A stretch of DNA of 64,000 nt, taken from Sphingomonadaceae bacterium (GTDB lineage: Bacteria > Pseudomonadota > Alphaproteobacteria > Sphingomonadales > Sphingomonadaceae). The DNA lies in assembly GCA_947477745.1 (NCBI GenBank), contig CANJUF010000009.1, positions 1 through 64,000 of the forward strand. The letters are read 5' to 3'. The translations under genes and the position numbers were made by a program. Within the stretch, counting starts at the first letter, position 1; the number at the start of each line of letters is the position of its first letter. The notes beneath the pieces are model-generated. The model saw only the letters and a list, made by a program, of their open reading frames with translations. It was not told the DNA's origin and did no database searches. This document shows, piece by piece, positions 24,912 through 34,184 of this stretch.

Positions 24912-26438
24912 ATGTCCGAAACGACGCAGAAATCCTGGCTCAGCGAGCAGATCGACCTCTATGCCAGCATCGATCCCGATGCCCCCGAGCTGGAGGTTGG
25001 CGAGCGCTGGTTCACCTGGCGCCAGATCATGGTGGCGAGCGAGGCGCTGGTCGCCTTGCTCGAGGCCCAGGGCATCGGCCCCGACATGCGCGTGGGCATG
25101 TTGCTGCGCAATTCCGCACCGATGGTCCCGGCGCTGATCGCGATGTTCCGCTCAGGCCGGTGCGTCGCCAGCATCAATGCATCGGCGCCCGACGAAAAGC
25201 TGGTCGAAGACCTGATCAAGTCCAAGGTGCCGGTGGTCGTGGCGCTGGAGGACGAATGGGAGCGTGCGGGCCTCAAGCAGGCGGCGGACAAGATTGGCGC
25301 GATCGGGATCATCCTTCCTGCCGAGTTGACCGAAAAACCGCGCCTGATCGAAGCTCTGCCGGGCGACAAGTCGAAATGGGAAAATGCCGAAGCGCCCGGC
25401 GTCGCCATCGAAATGCTGTCGAGCGGGACCACTGGCTCGCCCAAGCGCATCCCCTTGCCGCGCGACCGATTCGAGAAGGCGCTGCAGGGCGCGGCAGCGT
25501 TCGAGAAAGGCCGCGGCGGCGAACAGAAACCCAAACTGCGCAGCGGCGTGCAGATCATCACCAACCCGCTCGCGCATATCTCGGGCATCACTCACGTGAT
25601 GAACAACTTTCTCGGCGGGCGGAAGATCTGCGTGATCGAGAAGTTCACGGTCGATGGTTTCGCCAGCGCACTGGTGCGCCACCGGCCCAAGGTCGCGGGC
25701 GCGCCGCCCGCCGCGCTCAGGATGCTGCTCGACGCCGACCTGCCAGACGACACCTATTCCAGCCTGCTGGCTTACCGCACCGGCACCGCGCCGCTCGATC
25801 CCGATCTCGCCGACGCCTTCTTCGATCGCTACGGCGTGCCTGTGCTCCAGGCTTACGGCGCGACCGAATTCGCGGGCGGCGTCGCGGGCTGGACCCTGCA
25901 GGACTTCAACGCTCACTGGAAGGCCAAGCGCGGCGCGGTCGGCCGGGTCAACAAGGGCGTCGATGCGCGCATCGTCGATCCTGAAAGCGGCGCGGTGCTC
26001 GCGCCGGGCGAGCAGGGCCTGCTCGAACTGCGCGGCGGCAATTCCGGCTCGCAGGACTGGACCCGCACCACCGACCTTGCCGAACTCGATGAGGACAACT
26101 TCCTTTATATTCGCGGGCGCTATGACGGCGCGATCATTCGCGGCGGCTTCAAGATCCAGCCGACCGACGTCGCCACCGCGATGGAAGCCCATCCCGCGAT
26201 CCGCGAGGCTTCGGTGGTCGGCCTGCCCGACAAGCGCCTCGGTGAAGTTCCGGTAGCGGGCTACCTGCTCAAGGCTGGCGCCACCGCGCCCGATGATGCC
26301 GAATTGCGCGCCTTCCTCAAGGAGCGGCTGATGCCTTACCAGGTGCCGACCGAGATGCGCTGCATGGAGGACTTCCCGCGCACACCCTCGCTCAAGGTAT
26401 CACAGCCCGAACTGCGCAAGTTGTTCGAGGCGAATTGA
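24912..26438 (+). CDS. AMP-dependent acyl-CoA ligase, 508 aa
   Basis: P-loop SSGTTGSPKRIPLP, A5 region LQAYGATEFAGG, RTTDLAELDEDNFLYIRGRYDGAIIRGGFK and the C-terminal TPSLKV lysine identify an ANL-superfamily CoA ligase. I start at ATG 24912 (MSETTQKSW); a longer open frame upstream overlaps the regulator gene and has no ribosome site. It is the paralogue of the ligase at 12510 and may activate a related acid. Downstream is a family-A repeat and then a thiolase. Confidence 0.92.
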   Translation: MSETTQKSWLSEQIDLYASIDPDAPELEVGERWFTWRQIMVASEALVALLEAQGIGPDMRVGMLLRNSAPMVPALIAMFRSGRCVASINASAPDEKLVEDLIKSKVPVVVALEDEWERAGLKQAADKIGAIGIILPAELTEKPRLIEALPGDKSKWENAEAPGVAIEMLSSGTTGSPKRIPLPRDRFEKALQGAAAFEKGRGGEQKPKLRSGVQIITNPLAHISGITHVMNNFLGGRKICVIEKFTVDGFASALVRHRPKVAGAPPAALRMLLDADLPDDTYSSLLAYRTGTAPLDPDLADAFFDRYGVPVLQAYGATEFAGGVAGWTLQDFNAHWKAKRGAVGRVNKGVDARIVDPESGAVLAPGEQGLLELRGGNSGSQDWTRTTDLAELDEDNFLYIRGRYDGAIIRGGFKIQPTDVATAMEAHPAIREASVVGLPDKRLGEVPVAGYLLKAGATAPDDAELRAFLKERLMPYQVPTEMRCMEDFPRTPSLKVSQPELRKLFEAN

Positions 26439-26457
26439 GAAATCCGCTTTCATTTTG

Positions 26458-26563
26458 CGTCTTTGCGAGGAGGCAAAGCCGACGAAGCAATCCAGAGCCG
26501 CGCGAAACTGCCCTGGATTGCCGCGCGACCCCGGATCAGGTCCGGGATCGCTCGCAATGACGA
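26458..26563. repeat. Palindromic intergenic repeat, family A copy 2
   Basis: A 106-bp element from CGTCTTTGCGAGG to CTCGCAATGACGA, related to the copy at 9361, with the inner GCAATCCAG and CTGGATTGC arms conserved. It also carries a nested CCCGGA-tcagg-TCCGGG hairpin not present in copy 1. It lies between the ligase and thiolase genes on the same strand. Confidence 0.83.
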
Positions 26564-26601
26564 AATCACCATCCAACGCAACATCACATTGAGGAACCAT
26601 C

Positions 26602-27813
26602 ATGCGTAGAGCCGCCATCGTCACGCCGATCCGTACCGGGGTCGGCAAGTTTCTCGGCAAGCTCGCGGGCATTCCCGCGGGCGAGCTTGGCGCGGTGGTC
26701 ATCCGCGCATTGATGGAGCGCAGCGGCGTCGATCCCGAGCGCATCGACGATGTCGTGTTCTCGCAGGGATACGGCAACGGCGAGGCTCCCGCCATCGGGC
26801 GTTGGTCGGCGCTGGCGGCAGGCCTGCCGGTGAGCGTGCCCGGCTATCAGCTTGACCGGCGCTGCGGCTCGGGCCTGCAGGCGGTGATCGATGCGGCGAT
26901 GATGGTACAGACCGGCGCTGCCGACGTGGTCATCGCGGGCGGCTGCGAATCGATGAGCCAGGTCGAGCACTACACGATCAAAGGCCGCACCGGGGTGAAG
27001 GCCGGGTCGATCGAATTGCACGACCGGCTCGCGCGCGGCCGCCTGATGTCGCAGCCGATCGAACGTTTCGGCGTGATCACTGGCATGATCGAGACCGCCG
27101 ACAACGTCGCACGAGACCACGGCATCACCCGCGAGGAGTGCGACATCTACGCCGCGCGTAGCCAGCAGCGCGCCGCCAAGGCGTGGGCCGACGGTAAGTT
27201 CGACAAGGAAATGGTTCCGATCACGATCCCGCAGCGCAAGGGCGATCCGCTGGTGTTCGCCGAGGACGAGGGCGTGCGCGGCGATTCGACCCCCGAATCG
27301 CTCGGTAAATTGAAAGCGATGGAAAAGGACGGCGTCGTAACCGCCGGCAACGCCAGCCAGCAGAGCGATGCGGCGGCAGCCTGCCTTGTGGTTGCCGAGG
27401 ACAAGCTTGAGGAGCTGGGCCTCACCCCGATGGCGTGGTTCCATTCATGGGCGGCGGCGGGCTGCGAGCCTTCGCGCATGGGCATCGGCCCGGTTCCGGC
27501 GGTCGAGCGGCTGTTTGCGCGCACCGGCATGAGCTGGGACCAGATCGACCTGATCGAGCTTAACGAGGCTTTCGCGCCGCAAGTGCTCGGCGTGCTCAAG
27601 GGTTGGGGATGGAGCGAGGACGATTCGCGCCACGAGATCCTCAATCCCAACGGTTCGGGCATCTCGCTTGGCCATCCGATCGGCGCGACCGGCGGCCGCA
27701 TCCTCGCCACCATGCTTTACGAGCTGGAGCGGCGGCAGGGCCGCTATGCGCTTGAGACGATGTGCATCGGCGGCGGGCAGGGTATCGCCGCAGTGTTCGA
27801 ACGCGCGGCCTGA
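26602..27813 (+). CDS. Thiolase (acetyl-CoA acyltransferase), 403 aa
   Basis: Cleaves 3-ketoacyl-CoA with CoA, releasing acetyl-CoA. All three catalytic positions are intact: the nucleophile C88 in DRRCGSGLQAV, H358 in GHPIGATGG and C388 in MCIGGGQG. Length is normal for a type II bacterial thiolase. It is the only complete catalytic thiolase in the window, so it probably serves several of the beta-oxidation modules here. It follows the ligase on the plus strand, separated by a repeat. Confidence 0.95.
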   Translation: MRRAAIVTPIRTGVGKFLGKLAGIPAGELGAVVIRALMERSGVDPERIDDVVFSQGYGNGEAPAIGRWSALAAGLPVSVPGYQLDRRCGSGLQAVIDAAMMVQTGAADVVIAGGCESMSQVEHYTIKGRTGVKAGSIELHDRLARGRLMSQPIERFGVITGMIETADNVARDHGITREECDIYAARSQQRAAKAWADGKFDKEMVPITIPQRKGDPLVFAEDEGVRGDSTPESLGKLKAMEKDGVVTAGNASQQSDAAAACLVVAEDKLEELGLTPMAWFHSWAAAGCEPSRMGIGPVPAVERLFARTGMSWDQIDLIELNEAFAPQVLGVLKGWGWSEDDSRHEILNPNGSGISLGHPIGATGGRILATMLYELERRQGRYALETMCIGGGQGIAAVFERAA

Positions 27814-27837
27814 GTCGCATCGCCCCTTCCAGTGCAT

Positions 27838-27860
27838 CCCTCTCCCCTCAGGGGAGAGGG
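27838..27860. terminator. Bidirectional hairpin between convergent thiolase and amidohydrolase genes
   Basis: CCCTCTCCCCT and AGGGGAGAGGG are perfectly complementary around a single C, in the 57-bp gap where two operons converge. It is symmetrical, so it can act on either transcript. No U-tract follows on either side. Confidence 0.55.
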
Positions 27861-27870
27861 AGTATGGTAT

Positions 27871-29637
27871 TCAGTTCGGCCGGCTGCGATAGAGCCGTCC
27901 GGGCCGAGCGCCGGTATCCTGGTCGTTGCGGCGGGTTACCTGACCATTGACCATGGTCGCCAGGTAGCCGGTCGAGCCCTGATGCATGCGCGGCGCGCCG
28001 CTCGGCAGGTCGAACAGCATCTCGGGCCGGCCAAGGTTCAGCTTGTCATAGTCCATCACGTTGATGTCGGCGCGCTTGCCGACTTTGAGCAGGCCGCGGT
28101 CGTTCATGCCGTAAAGCCTTGCCGCGTCATGCGTCATCTTGCGCACGACGTATTCGAGCGGCAGCTTCGGGCCGCGCGTGCGGTCACGGGTCCAGAAGGC
28201 GAGCTGGAACGTGGTCTGCGAAGCATCGCAGATCAGCCGGACGTGCGCGCCGCCATCGCCGAGGCCGCTGATGACGTTGGGGTTCGACATCATCTCGAAG
28301 GTCTCGTCGAGATTGCCCGCGTTGTAGTTGAGGAAGAACGAGATCGCCGCATTGGTACCCTGACCTGCGGTGATGTAGTCGTAGAGATATTCGAGCGGGG
28401 TCTGCCCGGCAGCCGCGGCCAGCGCCTCGATGCGCGACTCCGGACCCGGCTCGTAATCGACCCGGTCGCCGATCACGTTGTACCTGGCGGCGGTCATCGG
28501 CATGCGCGAGATCATCCGCACGATCATCGGATCGCTTCCAGCGGGGGGCGCATCTTCCTGCGAGAGGATGGCGGCCCGGCGCGCCGGATCGCGCATCGCC
28601 TCGGCGCGCTGCGCGGCGGGAAGATCGGCAATTTCGAGATAGGCGGGCTTGAACTTGAAGGGGTGATGCGAATCGAGCATCATGATCGAGCCAACCCCGC
28701 GCGACGCGCATTGCGGGTGCATTTCGAGGCCCGGGTTCGCCTTGAGCACGCGGTCGGTTTCCTCGACGAGAAAGCGGCGGTTCTCCGGCTCGTCCGAAAA
28801 CTCGATGACCGTGTAAGTCGAGGGTCGGCCCGCCGCGCGGGTCAGCCGAACCAGCCGCTCCATTTCGGCGACGCGGTTGTTGGTCATGTCGTCCTGGTCG
28901 ATGATGTTGCCGATCGCGCCCTTGGGGATCATCTGGAACACGCCGTGGCCAGAGCTGCCCATGGCGCTGGCGATGGCGAGCAGTTCGTCATCGTTGGCGA
29001 AGGTACCGGGCACGTGATCGCCCACGCTCGACAGGTGTTCCATCAGGCGGCCGGAGGAGAAACCGACCGCGCCGGCATCCATCGCCTCGCGAACGAGGCG
29101 GGCCATCACTTCGATGTCCTCGGGAGTGGCTTTCTCGTGGTTGATCGCGCGCTCGCCCATCGCGAACACGCGCAGCGGCGCGTGAGTGATATGGCTGGCG
29201 ACGTCCATCGTGAACCTGTTCTGGTCGACGCGGTCGAGATAGTCGCCGAAGCTGGTCCAGTTCCAGTCAAGCCCCTCGTCGATGACGATGCCGGGGATTT
29301 CCTCGACGCCTTCCATCATTTCGACGAGCGGGCGGCGAAATTCCTTTTCCACCGGCGCGAAGCCGACGCCGCAGTTGCCGCCGATCGCAGTGGTCACGCC
29401 ATGCGAGAAGCTGGGGTCCATCTTGTCGTCCCAGACGAACTGGCCGTCGTAATGCGTGTGCAGGTCGATGAAGCCGGGAGTGACGAGCGCGCCATCGGCG
29501 TCGATTTCCGTATTTGCGGTGCCCGAGACCGTGCCGATTTCGGCGATCAGGCCGTCCTTGATGGCGATGTCGGCAGTGTAGCTTGCGTCGCCTGAGCCGT
29601 CGGCGATCTTGCCGCCTCTGATGATCGTATCGAACAT
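27871..29637 (-). CDS. D-aminoacylase-type amidohydrolase, 588 aa
   Basis: Amidohydrolase superfamily, N-acyl-D-amino-acid deacylase branch. Seen: TIIRGGKIADGSG at the N-terminus, metal-binding PGFIDLHTHYDGQ at about residues 54-66, a glycine-rich GLGDGGAHVR late in the barrel and a C-terminal KVGKRADINVMD. Enzymes of this branch hydrolyse N-acyl amino acids, amides or cyclic amides with one or two zinc ions. I use the ATG at 29637 with GGAGAAG upstream. It is the last gene of the ten-gene minus-strand operon, which contains a second amidohydrolase at 36270. The amide substrate is unknown. Confidence 0.9.
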   Translation of the reverse strand: MFDTIIRGGKIADGSGDASYTADIAIKDGLIAEIGTVSGTANTEIDADGALVTPGFIDLHTHYDGQFVWDDKMDPSFSHGVTTAIGGNCGVGFAPVEKEFRRPLVEMMEGVEEIPGIVIDEGLDWNWTSFGDYLDRVDQNRFTMDVASHITHAPLRVFAMGERAINHEKATPEDIEVMARLVREAMDAGAVGFSSGRLMEHLSSVGDHVPGTFANDDELLAIASAMGSSGHGVFQMIPKGAIGNIIDQDDMTNNRVAEMERLVRLTRAAGRPSTYTVIEFSDEPENRRFLVEETDRVLKANPGLEMHPQCASRGVGSIMMLDSHHPFKFKPAYLEIADLPAAQRAEAMRDPARRAAILSQEDAPPAGSDPMIVRMISRMPMTAARYNVIGDRVDYEPGPESRIEALAAAAGQTPLEYLYDYITAGQGTNAAISFFLNYNAGNLDETFEMMSNPNVISGLGDGGAHVRLICDASQTTFQLAFWTRDRTRGPKLPLEYVVRKMTHDAARLYGMNDRGLLKVGKRADINVMDYDKLNLGRPEMLFDLPSGAPRMHQGSTGYLATMVNGQVTRRNDQDTGARPGRLYRSRPN

Positions 29638-29700
29638 GGTCTGTCTTCTCCCGGATGCGTTGCCGCGTGGTGTATCAAATGAGCCGTGCTGTATCAATAA

Positions 29701-30840
29701 TTACCGCAGCGAGGCGAAGGCCTTGCGCAGTTCCGAAACGAACAGGTCCGGCTGCTCGAAAGCAGCGAAGTGGCCGCCCTTGTCGAGCTCACCCCAGTGA
29801 ATGATCTCGGCATAGGTATTTTCGGCCCAGCTGCGGATGCCGCGCATGATTTCCTTGGGGAAATTGCTGTAGGCGAGCGGCACCTTGGTCTGGCCGCGCG
29901 GCCACTTGCTGAGGCTTTCCCAATAGAGCCGCGCCGATGAAGCGCCCGTGCCGGTAAGCCAGTAGACCATGATGTTGTCGAGCACATGGTCGAGCGAAAA
30001 GCTGTCCGCCGGGCTGCCATTGTGATCGGTCCAGCCGTGGAACTTCTCGTAGATCCACATCGCCTGGCCAACTGGCGAATCGACCAGCGAATAGCCCAGC
30101 GTCTGCGGCTTGGTGCTTTGCTCTTCCGAATAGCCGCGTTCGTACCGCGACCAGAGCTTGGCCTTTTCGAGCACCTGGTGCTCTTCCGGAGACATCTTTT
30201 CGAGCTGCTCTGGAGTCGGGCTGGCGACCAGCATGTTGAGGTGGATCGCTGCCAGGCCTTCGGGCGCCTGCAGCGCCATGGCGGAGGACACCGCCGAGCC
30301 CCAGTCGCCGCCCTGAGCAACGTAGCGATCATAACCAAGACCGCGCATCAGCTTGCCCCAGGCCTGCGCGGTATGGTCCACCGACCATCCGGTCGCGGCT
30401 GGCTTGCCCGAAAAGCCGTAGCCCGGCAGCGAGGGGATCACGAGGTGGAATGCCTGATCCGCCGATCCGCCATGCGCGGTGGGGTTCACCAGCGGGTCGA
30501 TCACTTCGAGGAATTCGATCACCGAACCCGGCCACCCGTGAGTCATGATCATCGGCAGGGCATCGGCGTGCGGCGAGCGCACATGCATGAAGTGAATGTC
30601 GAGCCCGTCGATCTCGGCGAGGATATTGTCGCGCGCGTTGAGCTTGGCCTCGCAGCGCCGCCAGTCATAGGAACCGCGCCAGTATTCGACCACGCGCTGC
30701 GCTTCGGCGAGCGGCACGCCTTGACTCCAGTCGCTGACCGTTTCCTTCTCGGGCCAGCGCACGAGGTCGAGCCGCTTGGCCAGATCGTCGAGCGCGGACT
30801 GCGGAATGTCGACGGTGAAGGGTCTGGGATCGATGCTCAT
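29701..30840 (-). CDS. Epoxide hydrolase (EHN domain plus alpha/beta hydrolase), 379 aa
   Basis: The N-terminal EHN segment (FTVDIPQSALDDLAKRLDLVRWP) marks the microsomal/juvenile-hormone epoxide hydrolase family. The alpha/beta hydrolase core has the oxyanion motif HGWPGS at 101-106, nucleophile D179 in GGDWG and catalytic H357 in KGGHFAAFEQP. It converts an epoxide to a trans diol. It directly follows the PF10118 gene (27-bp gap) in the ten-gene operon. The same pairing recurs at 42657-44779, which suggests that the PF10118 protein makes, or acts close to, the epoxide. Confidence 0.93.
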   Translation of the reverse strand: MSIDPRPFTVDIPQSALDDLAKRLDLVRWPEKETVSDWSQGVPLAEAQRVVEYWRGSYDWRRCEAKLNARDNILAEIDGLDIHFMHVRSPHADALPMIMTHGWPGSVIEFLEVIDPLVNPTAHGGSADQAFHLVIPSLPGYGFSGKPAATGWSVDHTAQAWGKLMRGLGYDRYVAQGGDWGSAVSSAMALQAPEGLAAIHLNMLVASPTPEQLEKMSPEEHQVLEKAKLWSRYERGYSEEQSTKPQTLGYSLVDSPVGQAMWIYEKFHGWTDHNGSPADSFSLDHVLDNIMVYWLTGTGASSARLYWESLSKWPRGQTKVPLAYSNFPKEIMRGIRSWAENTYAEIIHWGELDKGGHFAAFEQPDLFVSELRKAFASLR

Positions 30841-30867
30841 GGATACTCCTGATTAAGGCGCGCCGCG

Positions 30868-31686
30868 TCAGGCAGCGTAGGCGGTGCGCATGTCTTCGCC
30901 GCTTTCGTAGCGGGCAAACCATTCGCCGTAATAGGCGGGCACTTGCGCGCTGCCGGGTCGATGCCACGGCATCTGCGAGCCGATTATTCCGTTGCGCATC
31001 TTCTTGAGCGCGGGCTTGGGGATCGCCTTCACACCGTCGCCCAGGCCATAAGGCCGCGATTCGGGCACATGCTCGTGGAACGCCTCGTACACCTTGGCAG
31101 CCAGCTTCCGGGTGTGCCCGAATACGCTGCGCATTTTGAACAGCCGCGTGAACGGGTTTCGCACGATATTGTCATAGATGAGGTGCGCCGACGCGCGGTG
31201 CTCCATCTCCTCGACAAAATGCCACAGGAACAGCGAGGAAATTCGCGGATCGCCGCCCGCGAAAAGCACGTCGCGGTGCTCGATGATACTGCCGAACAGC
31301 GGCGTGAAGGTCGCCTCGATATTGGCGCAGTAGGACAGGTGGTATCTGAGGTCGCGCTCCTCATAGAGACGGTCATAATCGGCGATGCAGAAATCGAGCA
31401 GGTCCTTGAGGCCGGGATAGGCTTCGATGAGCGCTTTCGCGTGCTTGCGGTGAGCCTGGCTGTGGACCATTTCCTGCGCGTTGAAGGCGCGGATTTCCTC
31501 GGTGATCGCCGAATCGCGCGCCAGCTTCTCCGCCGCGTTCATCGTTTTGCAGATGTATTTCTCGAAGCCGATGGACTGGAACGTGATGGCGTTCATCATC
31601 ACCGCGAAGGCGGGATTTGACGGGTTCCAGATGAATTCCGCGCCTTCGAAATCAAACGGGATCTGGCGCACAACCAAGTTGGTCAT
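30868..31686 (-). CDS. PF10118-family protein with complete diiron signature, 272 aa
   Basis: The family is annotated as predicted metal-dependent hydrolase. The protein is helical and carries E42, E72-x-x-H75 (QEMVHSQAH), E124 (NIEATF) and E160-x-x-H163 (EEMEHR). The spacings 30, 52 and 36 are those of ferritin-like diiron carboxylate enzymes such as acyl-ACP desaturase. An oxygenase, desaturase or oxidative role is therefore at least as likely as hydrolysis; this is my inference. The start overlaps the P450 stop by 4 bp. A paralogue at 42657 has the same residues. It is followed by an epoxide hydrolase. Confidence 0.9.
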   Translation of the reverse strand: MTNLVVRQIPFDFEGAEFIWNPSNPAFAVMMNAITFQSIGFEKYICKTMNAAEKLARDSAITEEIRAFNAQEMVHSQAHRKHAKALIEAYPGLKDLLDFCIADYDRLYEERDLRYHLSYCANIEATFTPLFGSIIEHRDVLFAGGDPRISSLFLWHFVEEMEHRASAHLIYDNIVRNPFTRLFKMRSVFGHTRKLAAKVYEAFHEHVPESRPYGLGDGVKAIPKPALKKMRNGIIGSQMPWHRPGSAQVPAYYGEWFARYESGEDMRTAYAA

Positions 31687-32918
31687 TCCATATCCTTGGC
31701 GGTTTCCCACACCAGCGGCAGCGATTCGATGGTCAGCACGCCGCCGCCGCGCATTGGCACCGGCTTGCCAGGCGCAAGGCGGAAAACCGGCAATCGGCTC
31801 AGGGCTTCTTCGAGCATCACGACTATCTCGATGCGCGCAAGGTGGCGGCCTAGGCAGCGGTGCGGGCCGGAGCCGAAGGCGATATGATTGATGCGCTCGC
31901 GGTCGATGTCGACCTCGTCGGGATGGTCGAACACGCGCGGGTCGATATTGGCGGCGGGATAGTTGAGCAGCGCCATGTCGCCCGCTCGCAAGGCCAGGCC
32001 GCGCCAGACCTCGTCCTTGGCCACGATCCGCACCACCGGGGCGACCGCGTGACGGCGGATCAGTTCTTCCATGGCGTGCGGGATTTTCGCCGGTTCGCGG
32101 CGCAGGCGCTCCTGCAGTGCCTGATCCTTCGCCAGGTAGTGCATGATGAAGGACATCGCATTGGCGACGGTGTCCAGCCCGGCGAAGAACAGGAGCTTGC
32201 AATAGCCCAGCACCATCGCGTCGCTGACCGGCTCGCCCTCGATCTCCAGATCGAGCAGATAGGAGATCAGATCGTCGCGCGGGTTGGCCCGCCGTTCGGC
32301 GATGACTTGCGCGAGCAATTCCGAACCTTCGTGGACGGCCTTCAGCCGCACTTCCTGATCGGGCTCGCTCGCCGCCGCCTTGGCCATGTCGCGGTATTGG
32401 CGGAAGTGCGCGCGGTCGAGCCCCATGATGTCGATGAAGATCAGCACCGGCAGCTTCTCGGCGACCGTGTCGAAAAAGTCCGCTTCGCCGAGCGGCGCAA
32501 TTCCATCGATCAGTTCGACCGCGAGCGCGCGAATCTGGCCCTGCCGGCGGTTCATCTGGCTCGGCGTGAACACCTTGTTGAGCGGGGCGCGGAACGCGGC
32601 ATGATTGGGCGGATCGAGCTGGAGCGGGATGTTGAGCGGCGGCTCGGGCAAGTCGGGCCGGGCGGGAATGCGCATGTAGCCGCTGGAGAACAGGTCGGTT
32701 CGCGCCGCGGCATCGACGATTGCCTCGTGGCCCTGCACGACCCAGTATCCGCCCAGCGCCGTGGACCAGAACGCATCGGGTGCCTCGTCGCGCAATTGCG
32801 CCATGGCAGCCGGGATGCCGCCCAGCTCGCGGTAGCGGCGATCCGAATAGTAATCGAAATCGATCACCAGCGCCGGGTCGATGCCTTGGGGTGGGGCTTT
32901 TGCCGCGAGCGCAGCCAT
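31683..32918 (-). CDS. Cytochrome P450 (tandem copy B), 411 aa
   Basis: Soluble bacterial P450. I-helix FAGLDTVANA, ExxR in EELIRR, and heme-binding FGSGPHRCLGRHLA with the axial C355. I start at ATG 32918, two bases after the upstream P450 stop; the longer frame overlaps that gene. It is clearly paralogous to the next gene upstream (shared PQGIDPALVIDFD and GGYWV), so the pair arose by tandem duplication. No ferredoxin is adjacent; the one at 54206 could serve it. It probably hydroxylates the same scaffold as its twin at another carbon. Confidence 0.93.
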   Translation of the reverse strand: MAALAAKAPPQGIDPALVIDFDYYSDRRYRELGGIPAAMAQLRDEAPDAFWSTALGGYWVVQGHEAIVDAAARTDLFSSGYMRIPARPDLPEPPLNIPLQLDPPNHAAFRAPLNKVFTPSQMNRRQGQIRALAVELIDGIAPLGEADFFDTVAEKLPVLIFIDIMGLDRAHFRQYRDMAKAAASEPDQEVRLKAVHEGSELLAQVIAERRANPRDDLISYLLDLEIEGEPVSDAMVLGYCKLLFFAGLDTVANAMSFIMHYLAKDQALQERLRREPAKIPHAMEELIRRHAVAPVVRIVAKDEVWRGLALRAGDMALLNYPAANIDPRVFDHPDEVDIDRERINHIAFGSGPHRCLGRHLARIEIVVMLEEALSRLPVFRLAPGKPVPMRGGGVLTIESLPLVWETAKDME

Positions 32919-32920
32919 GG

Positions 32921-34150
32921 TCAGCCCGCGTCCCACACCAGCGGCAGGCGGGTAATCGACATCACGCTGCCGCCGCGCATCGGCACGTCCTCGCCCGGCG
33001 CGAGGCGGAATGTGGGCAGGCGGCTGAGCAATTCCTCGAAGAAGATCACGATCTCGATCCGGGCGAGATTGCGCCCGAGGCAGCGGTGATGCCCCGCACC
33101 GAACGCGACATGGTTGATCCGCTCACGGTCGATATCGACCTCGCGGCCATGTTCGAACATGCGCTCGTCGAGATTAGCGGCGGAATAGTTGAGCAGCACC
33201 GGATCGCCCGCGCGGAAATTGAACCCGCGCCACGAAAAATCGTGCGTGACCGAGCGCATCACCGGGGCGACGGCGTGGCGGCGCAGCAGTTCTTCCATTG
33301 CGTGCGGGATCTTGTCCGGCTCGTCGCGCAGCCGCTGCTGCAGCGCCTGGTCCATCGCGAGATAGCGCACCGCGAAGGTCATCGCATTGGCCACGGTATC
33401 GAGCCCGGCGATGAACAGCAGTTCGAGATAGGCCAGCGCCAGCTCGTCGGTGATCGGCTTGCCTTCGACTTCCAGGGTCAGGAGCCGGCTGATCAGGTCC
33501 TGCTTGGGCGCGGCCCGGCGCTCCTCGATCTCGCCCTTGAGCAGGTGGTAGGCCTGCAGCATCGCATCGTAGCGCTCGTCGCGGTCCTGCGATGCCACCG
33601 CCGCCTTGGCGAGGGCGCGGTAGAAGCGGTAGTCCGAGCGTTTAAGCCCCATCAGGTCGATGAAGATCAGCACCGGCAATTGCTCGGTCACCTCGTCGAA
33701 CATGTCGCCCGCACCCTTTGGGCGGATCTTCTCGATCAGCTCGACCGCAAGCGCGCGGATATGGCCCGACCAGGTGTTCATCGAAGCTGGCGTGAACATC
33801 GGATTGAGCGGCGAGCGCAGCGCCGCATGGTCGGGCGGATCGTAGTTGAGCGGCGCTAGCCGTCGCCGCTGACGACCGTCGTCGGCCACCGGCGGAATGC
33901 CCATCTTGCTGGAGGTGAACAGGTCGCCGCGCTTCGCCGCCTCGACGATCGCGTCATAGCCCTGGATCACCCAGTAACCGCCATGCGCGGTCGACCAGAA
34001 CACGTCGGGCGCCATGTCGCGAAGCTCGCCCATGGCTTCGAACACGCCGCCTGCCGAAACGAAGCGCGGATCGTCGTAGAGGTCGAAATCGATCACCAGC
34101 GCCGGGTCGATCCCCTGCGGAGTGGGTGCAGTCGGTGCAATCGTCGCCAT
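32921..34150 (-). CDS. Cytochrome P450 (tandem copy A), 409 aa
   Basis: I-helix IAGLDTVANA, ExxR in EELLRR, and heme-binding FGAGHHRCLGRNLA with axial C357. The N-terminal PQGIDPALVIDFD and the GGYWVIQGYDAIV segment match the neighbouring P450 at 31683, showing recent tandem duplication. It follows the alcohol dehydrogenase by 34 bp in the ten-gene operon. The substrate is unknown; a hydrophobic ring or side chain is likely from the operon content. Confidence 0.93.
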   Translation of the reverse strand: MATIAPTAPTPQGIDPALVIDFDLYDDPRFVSAGGVFEAMGELRDMAPDVFWSTAHGGYWVIQGYDAIVEAAKRGDLFTSSKMGIPPVADDGRQRRRLAPLNYDPPDHAALRSPLNPMFTPASMNTWSGHIRALAVELIEKIRPKGAGDMFDEVTEQLPVLIFIDLMGLKRSDYRFYRALAKAAVASQDRDERYDAMLQAYHLLKGEIEERRAAPKQDLISRLLTLEVEGKPITDELALAYLELLFIAGLDTVANAMTFAVRYLAMDQALQQRLRDEPDKIPHAMEELLRRHAVAPVMRSVTHDFSWRGFNFRAGDPVLLNYSAANLDERMFEHGREVDIDRERINHVAFGAGHHRCLGRNLARIEIVIFFEELLSRLPTFRLAPGEDVPMRGGSVMSITRLPLVWDAG

Positions 34151-34184
34151 GGTATCCTCTCCCGTGGAAATCCCGGCTCGCCGG

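Noticed and set aside
27832..29595. 587-codon plus-strand frame
   Set aside because: Antisense to the amidohydrolase at 27871; no recognisable domain, and it starts inside a terminator-like hairpin.
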